The notes under the pieces were generated by a model. It saw only the letters and a program-made list of their open reading frames with translations, was not told the DNA's origin and made no database searches. DNA of 55,604 nucleotides from Deltaproteobacteria bacterium (GTDB lineage Bacteria; Desulfobacterota; Desulfobaccia; Desulfobaccales; 0-14-0-80-60-11), in assembly GCA_016875015.1 (NCBI GenBank), contig VGSJ01000012.1, positions 1-55,604 of the forward strand, in the 5' to 3' direction. Position 1 is the stretch's first letter; each line of letters starts with the position of its first letter. Below, piece by piece: positions 16,378 through 24,231 of the stretch. The position numbers and the translations under genes were made by a program.

Positions 16378-17322
16378 TCAACCCATAAAAAATCCCACGA
16401 TGTAGCTCAGGGCCAGGACCGAGATGACGATTCCCAGGCCGATGCGGATCACCTGGCCGGAAATGAACTTCTGGAGGCGGGCCCCGATGTACATGCCGCA
16501 GAAACCGCCCACGCCGAAGAGGGCCCCCAGGAGCAGATCGGGATGAATGCCGAGAGCGCAGTAAATCCCTACACCGGCTACCGAGGTTGCCAGGGTGCCC
16601 AAAAGCGCCGCACCGGCAATGGTGTACATGGGGAGCTTAAAGATCGCCGCCAGAAAGGGGGCGATAATGGCGCCGCCGCCGATGCCGTAGGTGCCGCCGA
16701 TGAGCCCCACCACCAGGGCCAGGAGGAACAGGGCCGGGACGTTGAAGTAGAAGGTTTCCCCCAAAAATTCGTAAGCAACCTGCTTGAAGCTCCAACTCAC
16801 GGTCCGGACCCGGGCGGCAGGCGGCAGGCCCCGGCCGGTGCGGTGGCCCGATGCCGCCAGGACCTTCTGGAGGCGTTCCTGGACCTGGGCCTCGAATTCC
16901 TGGATATGGGCTTTCTGGCGTTTGGCCCAGGGGGTCTGCTCATAGAGCAGGCGCAGGCCGATATACAAGAGCACACAGCCCACGAAAAGCTTGAAGTGGT
17001 GGGGATTCGGCAACCAATCTTTGCGAATCAAGGCGCCGAACCAGAGTCCCGGCAGCGTGCCCAGGATGGTGGCGCCGGCCACCGGCCAGTTCATCCGGCC
17101 CTCCCGGATAAAGCGGTAAACGCCGCTGGGGATGGCCACGATGTTAAAGACCAGGTTGGTGGGAGAAACCGCCGGGCTGGTGAAGTTGAGGAAGCTTACC
17201 TGGAAAGGCAGCAGCAGAAAGGCCCCGGAGACGCCGCCCATGGAGGTGAAGGTGGAGACGACCAGGGCGATGAGAGGTGGAATGAGCGGGTTGATTTCCA
17301 CGCCGGACACGGGAAAAAGCAT
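16378..17322 (-). CDS. TauE/SafE family permease (putative sulfite/organosulfonate exporter)
   Basis: The 314-aa integral membrane protein has two repeated hydrophobic blocks: residues about 10-125 with SMGGVSGAFLLLPF, and about 190-312 with GGTYGIGGGAIIAPFL. A charged cytoplasmic linker near 130-180 separates them. This duplicated four-helix arrangement is typical of TauE/SafE. The gene starts at the ATG at 17322, preceded by AGGTGG. Substrates of the family include sulfite, sulfoacetate and other anions; the actual one cannot be told. A sulfur role would suit a sulfate reducer. Confidence 0.88.
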   Translation of the reverse strand: MLFPVSGVEINPLIPPLIALVVSTFTSMGGVSGAFLLLPFQVSFLNFTSPAVSPTNLVFNIVAIPSGVYRFIREGRMNWPVAGATILGTLPGLWFGALIRKDWLPNPHHFKLFVGCVLLYIGLRLLYEQTPWAKRQKAHIQEFEAQVQERLQKVLAASGHRTGRGLPPAARVRTVSWSFKQVAYEFLGETFYFNVPALFLLALVVGLIGGTYGIGGGAIIAPFLAAIFKLPMYTIAGAALLGTLATSVAGVGIYCALGIHPDLLLGALFGVGGFCGMYIGARLQKFISGQVIRIGLGIVISVLALSYIVGFFMG

Positions 17323-18323
17323 AAACCACCTTTTGTGTAATTTTTCACAAAATTAGTCAAAATTGACAACGCTGTCAAGATTAAATTTGGGGGAAAGCGA
17401 GGGGAGGGATCCTTACGCTGGAATGGATCAGACAACCTCTCCATCTTGAGTTGCCTGGCCCAAAGAAGTTTTCACGACAGGTTCTCTCCCGGCTTTCCGG
17501 TTTCCGACAATCACTGGAGCCTTATAGCGTTTGCCATAAATTCCTTCCCCTTGGAGGTTCTCAAATCCCCCTAAATCCAATGCTGTTCACTTAGCACCCG
17601 AGCTTTCAAAAAATCCGGGAACGCATTTATCAACGACAGGGAGAAAGTGATTAATTCCCCCTCACCCTAACCCTCTCCCCCATTGGGGGAGAGGGAATAA
17701 AGAAGGATATCCGGTAATTCTCCCTCTCCCCCCGGCGGGGGGAGAGGGCTGGGGTGAGGGGGGGCATCCTCGCCCCAGCAACCCATCGAAATAGCCAAAC
17801 CTTAAGTGAACCGTATTGCCCCTAAATCCCCCTTTTTCAAATGGGGACTTTCCCAGCAATTCTCTGTAGTTCCCCCCTTTTCTAAAGGGGGGTTAGGGGG
17901 GATTAGAATGATTCCGCTATCGGAAAAAACTTTTGGCAATCGCTATAAAATCCCCCGCCCAGAACCCATTGCGCTATCCAGGTCATGTCTTCAACTTATT
18001 GCCATTATTAATAATTTTCGGATAGCGGCAACCATCCATCCATCCACCCTGTTGGGCCATTTTCCCCCTGATCCACAGAACTGGGGTATTTAGAGTGCAA
18101 AAATCAGGGTTATCCTAATTTACATCAAGTCGCTTCCAGCATAATTATTGGTGAAATTAAAAAAATGCTCTTTTTGAAGGGGCAGTGGTCTGTAGTTTCA
18201 CATTGTTTTTGAACTATTTCCTTGACAATTTGTTACCATTTTTGGAAACATGCTGGTTACAGGGCGCTGAACCGATTGAAGAGGATCTGGGGTGTGATAA
18301 TTTTTCGGAGAAAGGGGGTTATC
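17323..18323. other. One-kilobase gene-free region rich in C/G-tract repeats
   Basis: I see no credible gene here. A hairpin with CCCTCTCCCCC...GGGGGAGAGGG lies near 17670-17692, and a second with CCCTCTCCCCCC...GGGGGGAGAGGG near 17720-17750. AAATCCCCC/AAAGGGGGGTTAGGGGGGATT units lie near 17820-17905. The last 200 bp are AT-rich and include a TTGACA at 18222-18227 that could be a -35 box for the lipoprotein gene, but no good -10 box follows. Confidence 0.6.
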
Positions 18324-18761
18324 ATGAAATTATTGGGAGTAGTAACGGTAATTGCTCTGGTTTGTTCGGGATGCACCGTATCTCACCGTTCTGAGGTAAT
18401 TGACACGGATAAACTTGGCGGATATGCCTCGGGCGCTTATAACGCTAAGAGTCACGGCCCCTCTGGAAAAGTGGCTGTGGGAGGGTCAGGATACGGCGCG
18501 GGCGGGGCTGGCGCGGGCTTTGGCATGGCGTGGATTTGCGCTGAAACCGGGCCCCCCAAGAGTGGCGCCTATGATTTTGCCAGGGCTATTGCCATGATTA
18601 ATTACAGCAAAAAACTGAAGAGCGTCAAATATGATGAAGTCGGTGGGGTCATTGACTACGAATTCGAGACGATGCCGGTCTCTTCTGTGAAAGCCGCCCA
18701 ACCGGGGCCGGGGGCCAAGCCGAAACTACCGCCGTCATTCGGCCATCAACCCATTGACTAG
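18324..18761 (+). CDS. Small lipoprotein of unknown function
   Basis: The 145-aa protein begins MKLLGVVTVIALVCSGCTVS, a signal peptide with lipobox CSGC-type cleavage before Cys17. A Gly-rich segment (SGKVAVGGSGYGAGGAGAGFG) spans residues about 45-70. Later residues NYSKKLKSVKYDEVGGVIDYEFE suggest a small beta-rich domain. It probably resides in the outer membrane or periplasm. GGAG lies 11 nt upstream of the ATG. The next gene follows after a 14-bp gap and is also exported, so the pair likely works together. No family recognised. Confidence 0.7.
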   Translation: MKLLGVVTVIALVCSGCTVSHRSEVIDTDKLGGYASGAYNAKSHGPSGKVAVGGSGYGAGGAGAGFGMAWICAETGPPKSGAYDFARAIAMINYSKKLKSVKYDEVGGVIDYEFETMPVSSVKAAQPGPGAKPKLPPSFGHQPID

Positions 18762-18775
18762 GAAGGGTGGTCTTT

Positions 18776-19330
18776 ATGGACAAGAAAATCATTGCGGTTG
18801 CGGCACTTGCATTCTGGTGTTTGGGTTATCTAGACGCTCATGCTCAAGGGGCAGGCGACTACAGCCGGGAGTTATCGCCGCGGGTTGCCACTGATGCGCC
18901 CAAAGCGGTGGGAGAAAGTGATTTGGTTTTTGACCCTTTGACGCCTGATATTTCGGCGCTGCCCGACTACCGTGATCTCCCCTTCCCCAAGAACTTACAG
19001 ACGCAAGGGGTCGCCCGGCGCTATACCGGAATTATCAAGAATAAGACGCGGTACGAAGTGTCCGTGCCTTCCGAAAACAGCGGCGCGGCCCTGATCATCC
19101 CTGCCAACAGCTGGATAGAGTATACTATCTGGACCCGGCGTGCCGCGGTGACGGCATATCACGACGGCAAGCCGTTTTATTGCCTGAAACTCGCCGCCCA
19201 TCCCAATGAGTATCCCTTCATGTGCAGCAAATACGATTTCATGGCGGAGATCGTCAAACCGGAGGGGGTGGTGGGTCAGTATAAGCCCATGAAAAAGAGG
19301 AAGCGGGTCAAGAAGCAACCCGAGTGTTAA
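18776..19330 (+). CDS. Exported protein of unknown function
   Basis: The 184-aa protein starts at the ATG at 18776, with GGAAGGG upstream. A signal peptide ends near DAHA-Q (residue about 24). The mature part has one likely domain (about 80-160): TGIIKNKTRYEVSVPSENSG, IPANSWIEYTIWTRRA and YCLKLAAHPNEYPFMCSKYDF, with two Cys that could form a disulfide. The tail is strongly basic (KKRKRVKKQ). It appears to form an operon with the preceding lipoprotein gene. I do not recognise the family. Confidence 0.7.
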   Translation: MDKKIIAVAALAFWCLGYLDAHAQGAGDYSRELSPRVATDAPKAVGESDLVFDPLTPDISALPDYRDLPFPKNLQTQGVARRYTGIIKNKTRYEVSVPSENSGAALIIPANSWIEYTIWTRRAAVTAYHDGKPFYCLKLAAHPNEYPFMCSKYDFMAEIVKPEGVVGQYKPMKKRKRVKKQPEC

Positions 19331-19390
19331 TTCGGGGTTGTAAGGATTAGGGGAGGAAAACTTTCCACCCGTCATCTGCCGATAAAATTA

Positions 19391-19430
19391 AGGTAATTTC
19401 TCTTCAAAGGTGCGTCTTACGCACCTTTGC
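19391..19430. repeat. AAGGTAATTT...AAAGGTGCGT-CTT-ACGCACCTTT unit
   Basis: A 23-bp palindrome at 19406-19428 is preceded by AAGGTAATTTCTCTTC. The same composite (AAGGTAATTTCCCTTCGTAGGGTGCGTCTCACGCACC) occurs at 45720-45756, so palindrome and leader form one repeated unit. Confidence 0.7.
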
Positions 19431-19503
19431 ATGAGGATGGTGGCGGGAACGACGGACTAGCCGTATACACTTTTCCAGCCAAATTGTGCTACAATGGCAC
19501 GTG

Positions 19504-20436
19504 ATGGACCGGCGGGAATTTGTCAAGCAGGTGGGGCTAGGCCTGGCCGCAGGCTGGGTCGGGGGCCGGCTGTCCTGGCCGTTGCCGGCCTGGGCCGCGG
19601 AGCCGAAGGTTCGACTGGCGCTTTTGGCCGACGCCCATCTCAAGGACGGCAATGACCGGCGCCCCGAGGCCCTGACTTTGGCCCGGGCGGTGGCGGAGAT
19701 CCGCGGCCTGTCGCCGCCGCCGGACCTGGTGCTCTTCGCCGGCGACCTCGCCCACCGAGGCCGGCCCGACGCCCTGGATTTGGGGAAAGAAATCCTCGCG
19801 GATCTGCCCGCGCCCTTCTGGGCGGTGCGGGGGGAAGGGGATCACGGCCCGGGGGGAAAATCCGCCTGGGTCCGGCGCTGGGGGGAGCCCTGGTTCTCCC
19901 GGGCGTTTCGGGGTTTTCAGGTTCTGGGATTAGACACCTTGCTCAACCCCGCAGCCGGCGGACCGGTCTTTGAGATCGGGGCGGCCCAACGCCAGTGGCT
20001 GGCCCGGGAGTTGGCCCGCCTTTCCCCCGCCACCCCCCTGATCATCTTTTCCCACGCCCCCCTGGCGCGCCTCTTTCACCCGTGGCAGCAGTGGACCGGG
20101 GACGCTCCGGAGATCGCCCCGATCCTGGCGCGTTTTAATCAGGTGCTGTGCGTCCACGGGCACGCGCATGGGGCAGGGATCAGGGGTCAGGGGTCAGGGG
20201 CCAGGAATGATGGTAATGATGCCAATAATTTTTGCAGTTGGTCTTTAACCGGAAACCGAAAACCGAAAACCGAAAACCATCTCTCACTGCCCGCCACCGC
20301 CTGGCCCCGGCCCCTGGCGGTGCAGGGGACGCCGGCGGCCATGCGCCCCGGGCTGGGGCCCCGCGGCTGCGGCTGGGCCTTGGCCACCCTGACCCCCACC
20401 TCCCGGCACTTCCGGCCCTATCTCTGGCAGGCCTGA
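19504..20436 (+). CDS. Tat-exported metallophosphoesterase with an in-frame repeat insertion
   Basis: The 310-aa protein starts at the ATG at 19504; a GTG at 19486 is also possible. MDRREFVKQVGLGLAAG is a twin-arginine signal. The calcineurin-like core has ALLADAHLKDG, LVLFAGDLAHRG, VRGEGDHG (the usual GNHD Asn replaced), IIFSHAPLA and VHGHAHG near residue 220. Directly after that motif, about 40 residues are encoded by intergenic-type repeats: GGGGTCA copies at 20176-20203 and GAAAACC copies near 20247-20279. The reading frame continues to a normal-looking end. The insertion and the lost Asn make activity doubtful. Confidence 0.75.
   Translation: MDRREFVKQVGLGLAAGWVGGRLSWPLPAWAAEPKVRLALLADAHLKDGNDRRPEALTLARAVAEIRGLSPPPDLVLFAGDLAHRGRPDALDLGKEILADLPAPFWAVRGEGDHGPGGKSAWVRRWGEPWFSRAFRGFQVLGLDTLLNPAAGGPVFEIGAAQRQWLARELARLSPATPLIIFSHAPLARLFHPWQQWTGDAPEIAPILARFNQVLCVHGHAHGAGIRGQGSGARNDGNDANNFCSWSLTGNRKPKTENHLSLPATAWPRPLAVQGTPAAMRPGLGPRGCGWALATLTPTSRHFRPYLWQA
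20176..20282 (+). repeat. Dispersed repeat inside the metallophosphoesterase gene
   Basis: This tract joins tandem GGGGTCA units to tandem ACCGAAA/GAAAACC units through a TGATGGTAATGATG segment. GAAAACCG-type tracts also occur in gaps at 27908-27936 and, varied, at 29198-29220. Here the tract is read through in frame. Confidence 0.7.
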
Positions 20437-20559
20437 GACGGTTGAGGGGAGGGGTGCGGGAACACCATTTTCACCCCCTTCAGAAAAAGCAAGGGGCGCG
20501 GCGCGCCCCCTAGGGGCGGTCTACTACCTCTACCCGCTCACCGCCCACTGCTGAAAAAT
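20437..20559. other. Convergent gap between metallophosphoesterase and hflX
   Basis: The gap contains an imperfect GGGGCGCGGCGCGCCCC palindrome near 20494-20510 and a CACTGCTGA unit like that near 32588. It may serve as a bidirectional stop, but no T-runs are present. Confidence 0.35.
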
Positions 20560-22164
20560 TTACTCCACCGAAACGTCTTGAAGCTCGGGTTCTGCCTCGG
20601 GCGGGCCGGTCTCCCGGCGGTTCAGCACCTCCTCCACTTTGGCCTCCAGGCGGGCGATGAGGGGAGGTAAGGTGGTTTCGTTGAGGGCCGAGACGGCCAC
20701 CCCGCGATGCAGGCGGCAGTGCAAGGCCGCCAGGTTGGGGTCCGCCAAGTCCTGTTTGTTGAAGACGGTCAACACGGGCTTGTCCTGGAGGGCCAGCGAC
20801 GTGAGAATGTCGCCCACCACGGCCATCTGCTCGATGAAGCGGGGGTTGCTCAGGTCAACCACGTGGATGAGGAGGTCGGCGTCCTCCAGTTCTTCCAGGG
20901 TGGCCTTGAAGGCTTCCAGGAGATTCTGGGGCAGGTTCTTGATAAACCCCACCGTATCCGTGATGATCACCTCCCTTTCCTTCGGGAAGCGCAGGCGGCG
21001 GCTGGTGGGGTCCAGGGTGGCGAAGAGCCGGTCTTCGGCCAGGACCGCGGCGTTGGTCAACGCATTGAACAGGGTGGATTTCCCGGCGTTGGTGTAGCCG
21101 ATGATGGAGAGGATGGGGAGGTTTTGACGCCGACGGGGCTGACGCCGCTCCCGCCGTTCATTCCTGATCCGGGACAGGTCCTGCTGGAGCCGGTGGAGGC
21201 GTTCCCGGAGGCGGCGGCGGTCCATTTCCAGTTTGGATTCCCCGGGGCCCCGGCCGCCGATGCCGCCCATGAGCCGGGAGAGGGCGTCGCCTTTGCCCAC
21301 CAGCCGGGGCAGAAGGTATTTCACCTGGGCCATCTCCACCTGCAGCTTGCCTTCCCGGCTGCGGGCCCGCTGGGCAAAAAGGTCCAGGATGAGCTGGGTG
21401 CGGTCGATGACCTTGAGCTCGGAGAAGTTGGTGATGGAGCGCACCTGGGACGGGCTGAGTTCGGCGTCGAACACCAGCATGTCGACTCCCTGCTGGAGGG
21501 CCTGAATGACCAGTTCCGAGAGTTTGCCCTTACCCATAAGGAAGCGGGGGTCGAACCGGGGCCGGCGCTGCAGGATGGTGGCCGCCACGTTAAGACCGGC
21601 GGAGCGGGCCAGTTCCTTGAGTTCTTCCAGGGAATCCTCGGCCGCGGGGCGATTGGCTCCGGTGACGCCGATCAGAATGGCCCGCTCCCGGCTTTTCCCC
21701 GCCCCGGCGGGCGCTAGGCGGGAAAATTCCGCTTCCAGGGAAACCACCAGGGCTTCGAAATCCAGACTTAAGGCGCCCACCTGCCGGGCCTTGATGACGG
21801 CCCAACTCTGACCGTCCACCGGCTGGGGCAGGAGGTGGGCAATCTCGATGGCGCCCGGCTGGCCGTCGGCCACGGCGAGTGCGGCCACCGCATCCAGGCG
21901 CAGCAAGGCCAGGTCCATGAGATCGTCATGGCTCAGGGGGCTTAAGTCCAGGTGGGTGTGAATCAGGCGGAGGCCCTTGAGGCGGCCCTTGACGCCCCGC
22001 GCCCGGGGCAGGGTGGGAATGAGCAGGCCCTTGGCGTCCCCCACGATGACGTAGGCCACCGCGCCCTGGCGGTCCACCAGGACCCCGATTTGGCGGCGCA
22101 TCTCGGTGGAAATCTCCGCCAGCTGCCGGGCCAACTCCAGGCTCAGCAGTTGGGCCGGCGGCAC
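20560..22164 (-). CDS. hflX: GTPase HflX
   Basis: The 534-aa frame begins at GTG 22164. It carries the HflX N-terminal domain (HTHLD near 70, RFLMGKGKLSEL near 207, GGRGPGES near 305), a coiled helix pair, and the G domain from about 345: GYTNAGKST, DTVGF, NKQD, SALN. The protein splits and rescues stalled ribosomes in known cases. The N-terminal family sequence continues upstream: the frame up to 22248 encodes GNLTGLKTHQYRALERLYRR before a TAA. No ATG, GTG or TTG exists there; AAGAGG lies upstream at about 22256. The true start may be non-standard (for example ATC at 22242). Confidence 0.93.
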   Translation of the reverse strand: MPPAQLLSLELARQLAEISTEMRRQIGVLVDRQGAVAYVIVGDAKGLLIPTLPRARGVKGRLKGLRLIHTHLDLSPLSHDDLMDLALLRLDAVAALAVADGQPGAIEIAHLLPQPVDGQSWAVIKARQVGALSLDFEALVVSLEAEFSRLAPAGAGKSRERAILIGVTGANRPAAEDSLEELKELARSAGLNVAATILQRRPRFDPRFLMGKGKLSELVIQALQQGVDMLVFDAELSPSQVRSITNFSELKVIDRTQLILDLFAQRARSREGKLQVEMAQVKYLLPRLVGKGDALSRLMGGIGGRGPGESKLEMDRRRLRERLHRLQQDLSRIRNERRERRQPRRRQNLPILSIIGYTNAGKSTLFNALTNAAVLAEDRLFATLDPTSRRLRFPKEREVIITDTVGFIKNLPQNLLEAFKATLEELEDADLLIHVVDLSNPRFIEQMAVVGDILTSLALQDKPVLTVFNKQDLADPNLAALHCRLHRGVAVSALNETTLPPLIARLEAKVEEVLNRRETGPPEAEPELQDVSVE

Positions 22165-22450
22165 CCTGCGGCGATACAGGCGCTCTAAGGCCCGATATTG
22201 ATGGGTTTTTAAGCCGGTGAGATTACCTAATGGACGGTGGATCTTGACTTACCTCTTGAGAGTTTGGAGTTCTTACTTTCCTCCAGGGTACACCTACCTC
22301 CAGAGTTTTTCGCATTTTCAATCCGTAAGGGTGATTTTAACTTCAATTGCTGGAATTGACAATTAATTACCAGCATTAACTTATCATGCCGTAATAGCGC
22401 CAGGCGTCCGGCAGTTCGGATGTCAAGGGCATCGGAATCCTGCGGCGCCA

Positions 22451-23368
22451 TTACCACTCCATCCTGAAAACTGCATCTTGCCAATGAGAGTGAATTAAAA
22501 GTGCATAAAAATTTGGCTCGCCAGGTTTTTTATTGTCTGCAGCTATTGCCTGACGTAACCTTTGATCATATTCCTGGGTTCGAGTCTCACGCAGGTCTCC
22601 GATTTTATGGAAAAACAATGGTTGCGTGATCATCTCCCAATGAAGCTTATTGCATTCAGTCCCTCCCATTCTATAAAGCGTAGAATATGAACAATCTTGA
22701 AAGAGACGCGTAATCAATGAAATTGTCCGCGGGGTGTATTGTCTAACGCCATGCTCCAAGTTCAGCTTAAGGCAGGCCCGTGATGGAAACAAATGAACCT
22801 GCATGACGCTTTTCGATGTGCGTCTAACAAATTCGCGGATATGCTTAAAGTAAGTTAAATCATTTTTAAAGTGCTCGATGGCAGATTGGGAAATAAATAA
22901 GTTAATATCTTCTGGTATATAATCTATAATGTCAGCGCTATCTAATCTATGAAACGATAAATTAGGATAACGTTCCTCCAGAACGTTCCAGTTATCATGC
23001 TGAGAAAGGTCCACGCCAGTGTAGTTCGCAATGATATTTTTGGAGTATGATTGTAATTTTACCCCATAATTGCCTGAGCCGCAACCTGTGTCAAAAATAT
23101 TTATCTCTCCTAATTCTGATCGAATCAACCACCATGGAAGCTGTAACCAAAACAAATCACTTAATTTTCTAGAGGGTGAACTTTTAATATCAGTTTGGCT
23201 CCAGTTTGCTTCTGAAATATCTGCTATAAAATCTCGCGTAAGTAAGGCAGGGTCTTTCGCATTTGAAAAGAAGTTATTATTTGCCCAATTAAGAATAAAC
23301 CATAGAAAGCGATTAGCTTTATTCAATTTCTCGTCAGCATTGAGAGTGTGAACCGATGTACTATTCAT
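22451..23368 (-). CDS. Class I SAM-dependent methyltransferase, AT-rich and probably acquired
   Basis: The 305-aa protein has motif I IFDTGCGSGNYGVKL near residues 89-103, then YTGVDLSQHDNW and SADIIDYIP, which fit a Rossmann methyltransferase. FISQSAIEHF matches the usual post-motif region. The substrate is unknown; lone genes of this kind often modify small molecules or surface glycans. Its AT-rich codon use (many AAT, TTA, ATA) differs sharply from the GC-rich genes around it, suggesting horizontal transfer. It starts at ATG 23368 and has no operon partner. Confidence 0.75.
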   Translation of the reverse strand: MNSTSVHTLNADEKLNKANRFLWFILNWANNNFFSNAKDPALLTRDFIADISEANWSQTDIKSSPSRKLSDLFWLQLPWWLIRSELGEINIFDTGCGSGNYGVKLQSYSKNIIANYTGVDLSQHDNWNVLEERYPNLSFHRLDSADIIDYIPEDINLFISQSAIEHFKNDLTYFKHIREFVRRTSKSVMQVHLFPSRACLKLNLEHGVRQYTPRTISLITRLFQDCSYSTLYRMGGTECNKLHWEMITQPLFFHKIGDLRETRTQEYDQRLRQAIAADNKKPGEPNFYALLIHSHWQDAVFRMEW

Positions 23369-23693
23369 CTGCCTCTTTCCATCAATAACCAGATATTATA
23401 GTTAAAGTTTGTAAACCTAAAGATTGCCTAAACTTAGTTATCTGCATGATCATCATCTCCGGGGCCAACAAATACCGGCAATAAATTCAGAGAACCTGCC
23501 GGGAGGCCGCCCCGTGTAAAAAAATGCTGTTATGAGCGGGAGATAGTCTCATCAGATTAACTTTTTACCTGATTAATCGTCTTGGAATATTTTAGCTTTT
23601 TATTTGAAGGTGTTAAACATAAAACTCTGGGTGAGCCGCTTCAAATAATCTGTTGCAGCAACCGCACCGTTTCCATCAGGCCGGGTTGCAGGA
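23369..23693. other. Gap between methyltransferase and RAYT relic
   Basis: About 325 bp without a gene. The segment near 23480-23515 has GCCGG/CCGGC pairs, and 23580-23690 may contain the decayed 3' flank of the RAYT element. No RNA or promoter is convincing. Confidence 0.4.
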
Positions 23694-23727
23694 CCGTAGG
23701 GCGGGAAAGCGAAGCGCATCCCGCCTT
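23694..23727 (+). repeat. 34-bp REP, copy 1
   Basis: The sequence CCGTAGGGCGGGAAAGCGAA plus GCGCATCCCGCCTT contains the inverted pair GGCGGGA/TCCCGCC around GCGAAGCGC. It is repeated without mismatch in opposite orientation at 24028-24061, with the RAYT relic between. Confidence 0.8.
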
Positions 23728-23781
23728 TCACATCATTCCATCTCAAGACGCCGAACGTTATCATCTGCCGCCTATTCAAGG

Positions 23782-24105
23782 TCATAAATACCGCTTTCGA
23801 ACGTAACGGTGGAAGATAGAATAAGGCCAATCCGCAACCCTCGTCACGTGACCGTGCTTTACCGGATTGTCGTGGAGGTAATCAACGTGACGCTCATAGT
23901 CACCCTCGTGGCGGATGACGTGTTCCCAAAAACGTCGCGGCCAAATGCCCCGCTCTCCCTTCTTCAGGCGCCAGGCGCCGCGCTGAAAGTCTCTCCCCTC
24001 TGGAAATTTGTGCGGCAAATCGGGCTGAAGGCGGGATGCGCTTCGCTTTCCCGCCCTACGGCGGCTTTTTATATTATCGGAGTTAGCCGACAGCTCATGC
24101 GCCAA
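23782..24105 (-). pseudogene. REP-associated tyrosine transposase (RAYT) remnant
   Basis: The 107-codon frame carries the C-terminal third of a RAYT/TnpA_REP protein: GIWPRRFWEHVIRHEGDYER, HVDYLHDNPVKHGHV and DWPYSIFHRYV. The Tyr in DYLHDNPVKHG corresponds to the catalytic Tyr. The N-terminal half with the HUH metal-binding motif is absent, and in its place the frame runs through a REP copy (24028-24061). It is therefore a non-autonomous relic. Intact RAYTs copy or move REP palindromes next to which they lie, so the position between inverted REPs is typical. Confidence 0.8.
24028..24061 (-). repeat. 34-bp REP, copy 2 (inverted)
   Basis: This is the exact reverse complement of 23694-23727. 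It overlaps the 5' end of the RAYT relic's frame. Confidence 0.8.
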
Positions 24106-24168
24106 TGTTGAGCAGAGTCAATAAGGCATCACCAAATTATTTCAGGGTCAAACCTCTTGCCGCCTCTA

Positions 24169-24197
24169 TTGCACCCATGCCGGCAGAGGGTTATAAT
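24169..24197 (+). promoter_or_regulatory. Promoter of the clpX-like/ahbC unit
   Basis: TTGCAC (24169-24174), a 17-bp spacer and a perfect TATAAT (24192-24197) lie 35 bp upstream of the first start codon. Confidence 0.65.
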
Positions 24198-24231
24198 TTA
24201 AAAAAATAGCCAGGCCGGCTTTGCACTGTTT

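Noticed and set aside
18222-18323. N-terminal extension of the lipoprotein gene
   Set aside because: It would place the signal peptide and ribosome-binding site inside the protein; ATG 18324 fits a standard lipoprotein start.
20176-20282. Tandem units considered as a CRISPR array
   Set aside because: Units are 7-8 bp, contiguous and without unique spacers; no cas genes occur in the window.
22227-22484. 85-codon minus-strand frame between hflX and the methyltransferase
   Set aside because: No recognisable motif; it overlaps the methyltransferase end and the conserved upstream part of hflX.
23600-23830. 76-codon frame downstream of the RAYT relic
   Set aside because: It runs through the REP palindrome and shows no family motif; probably translated repeat flank.
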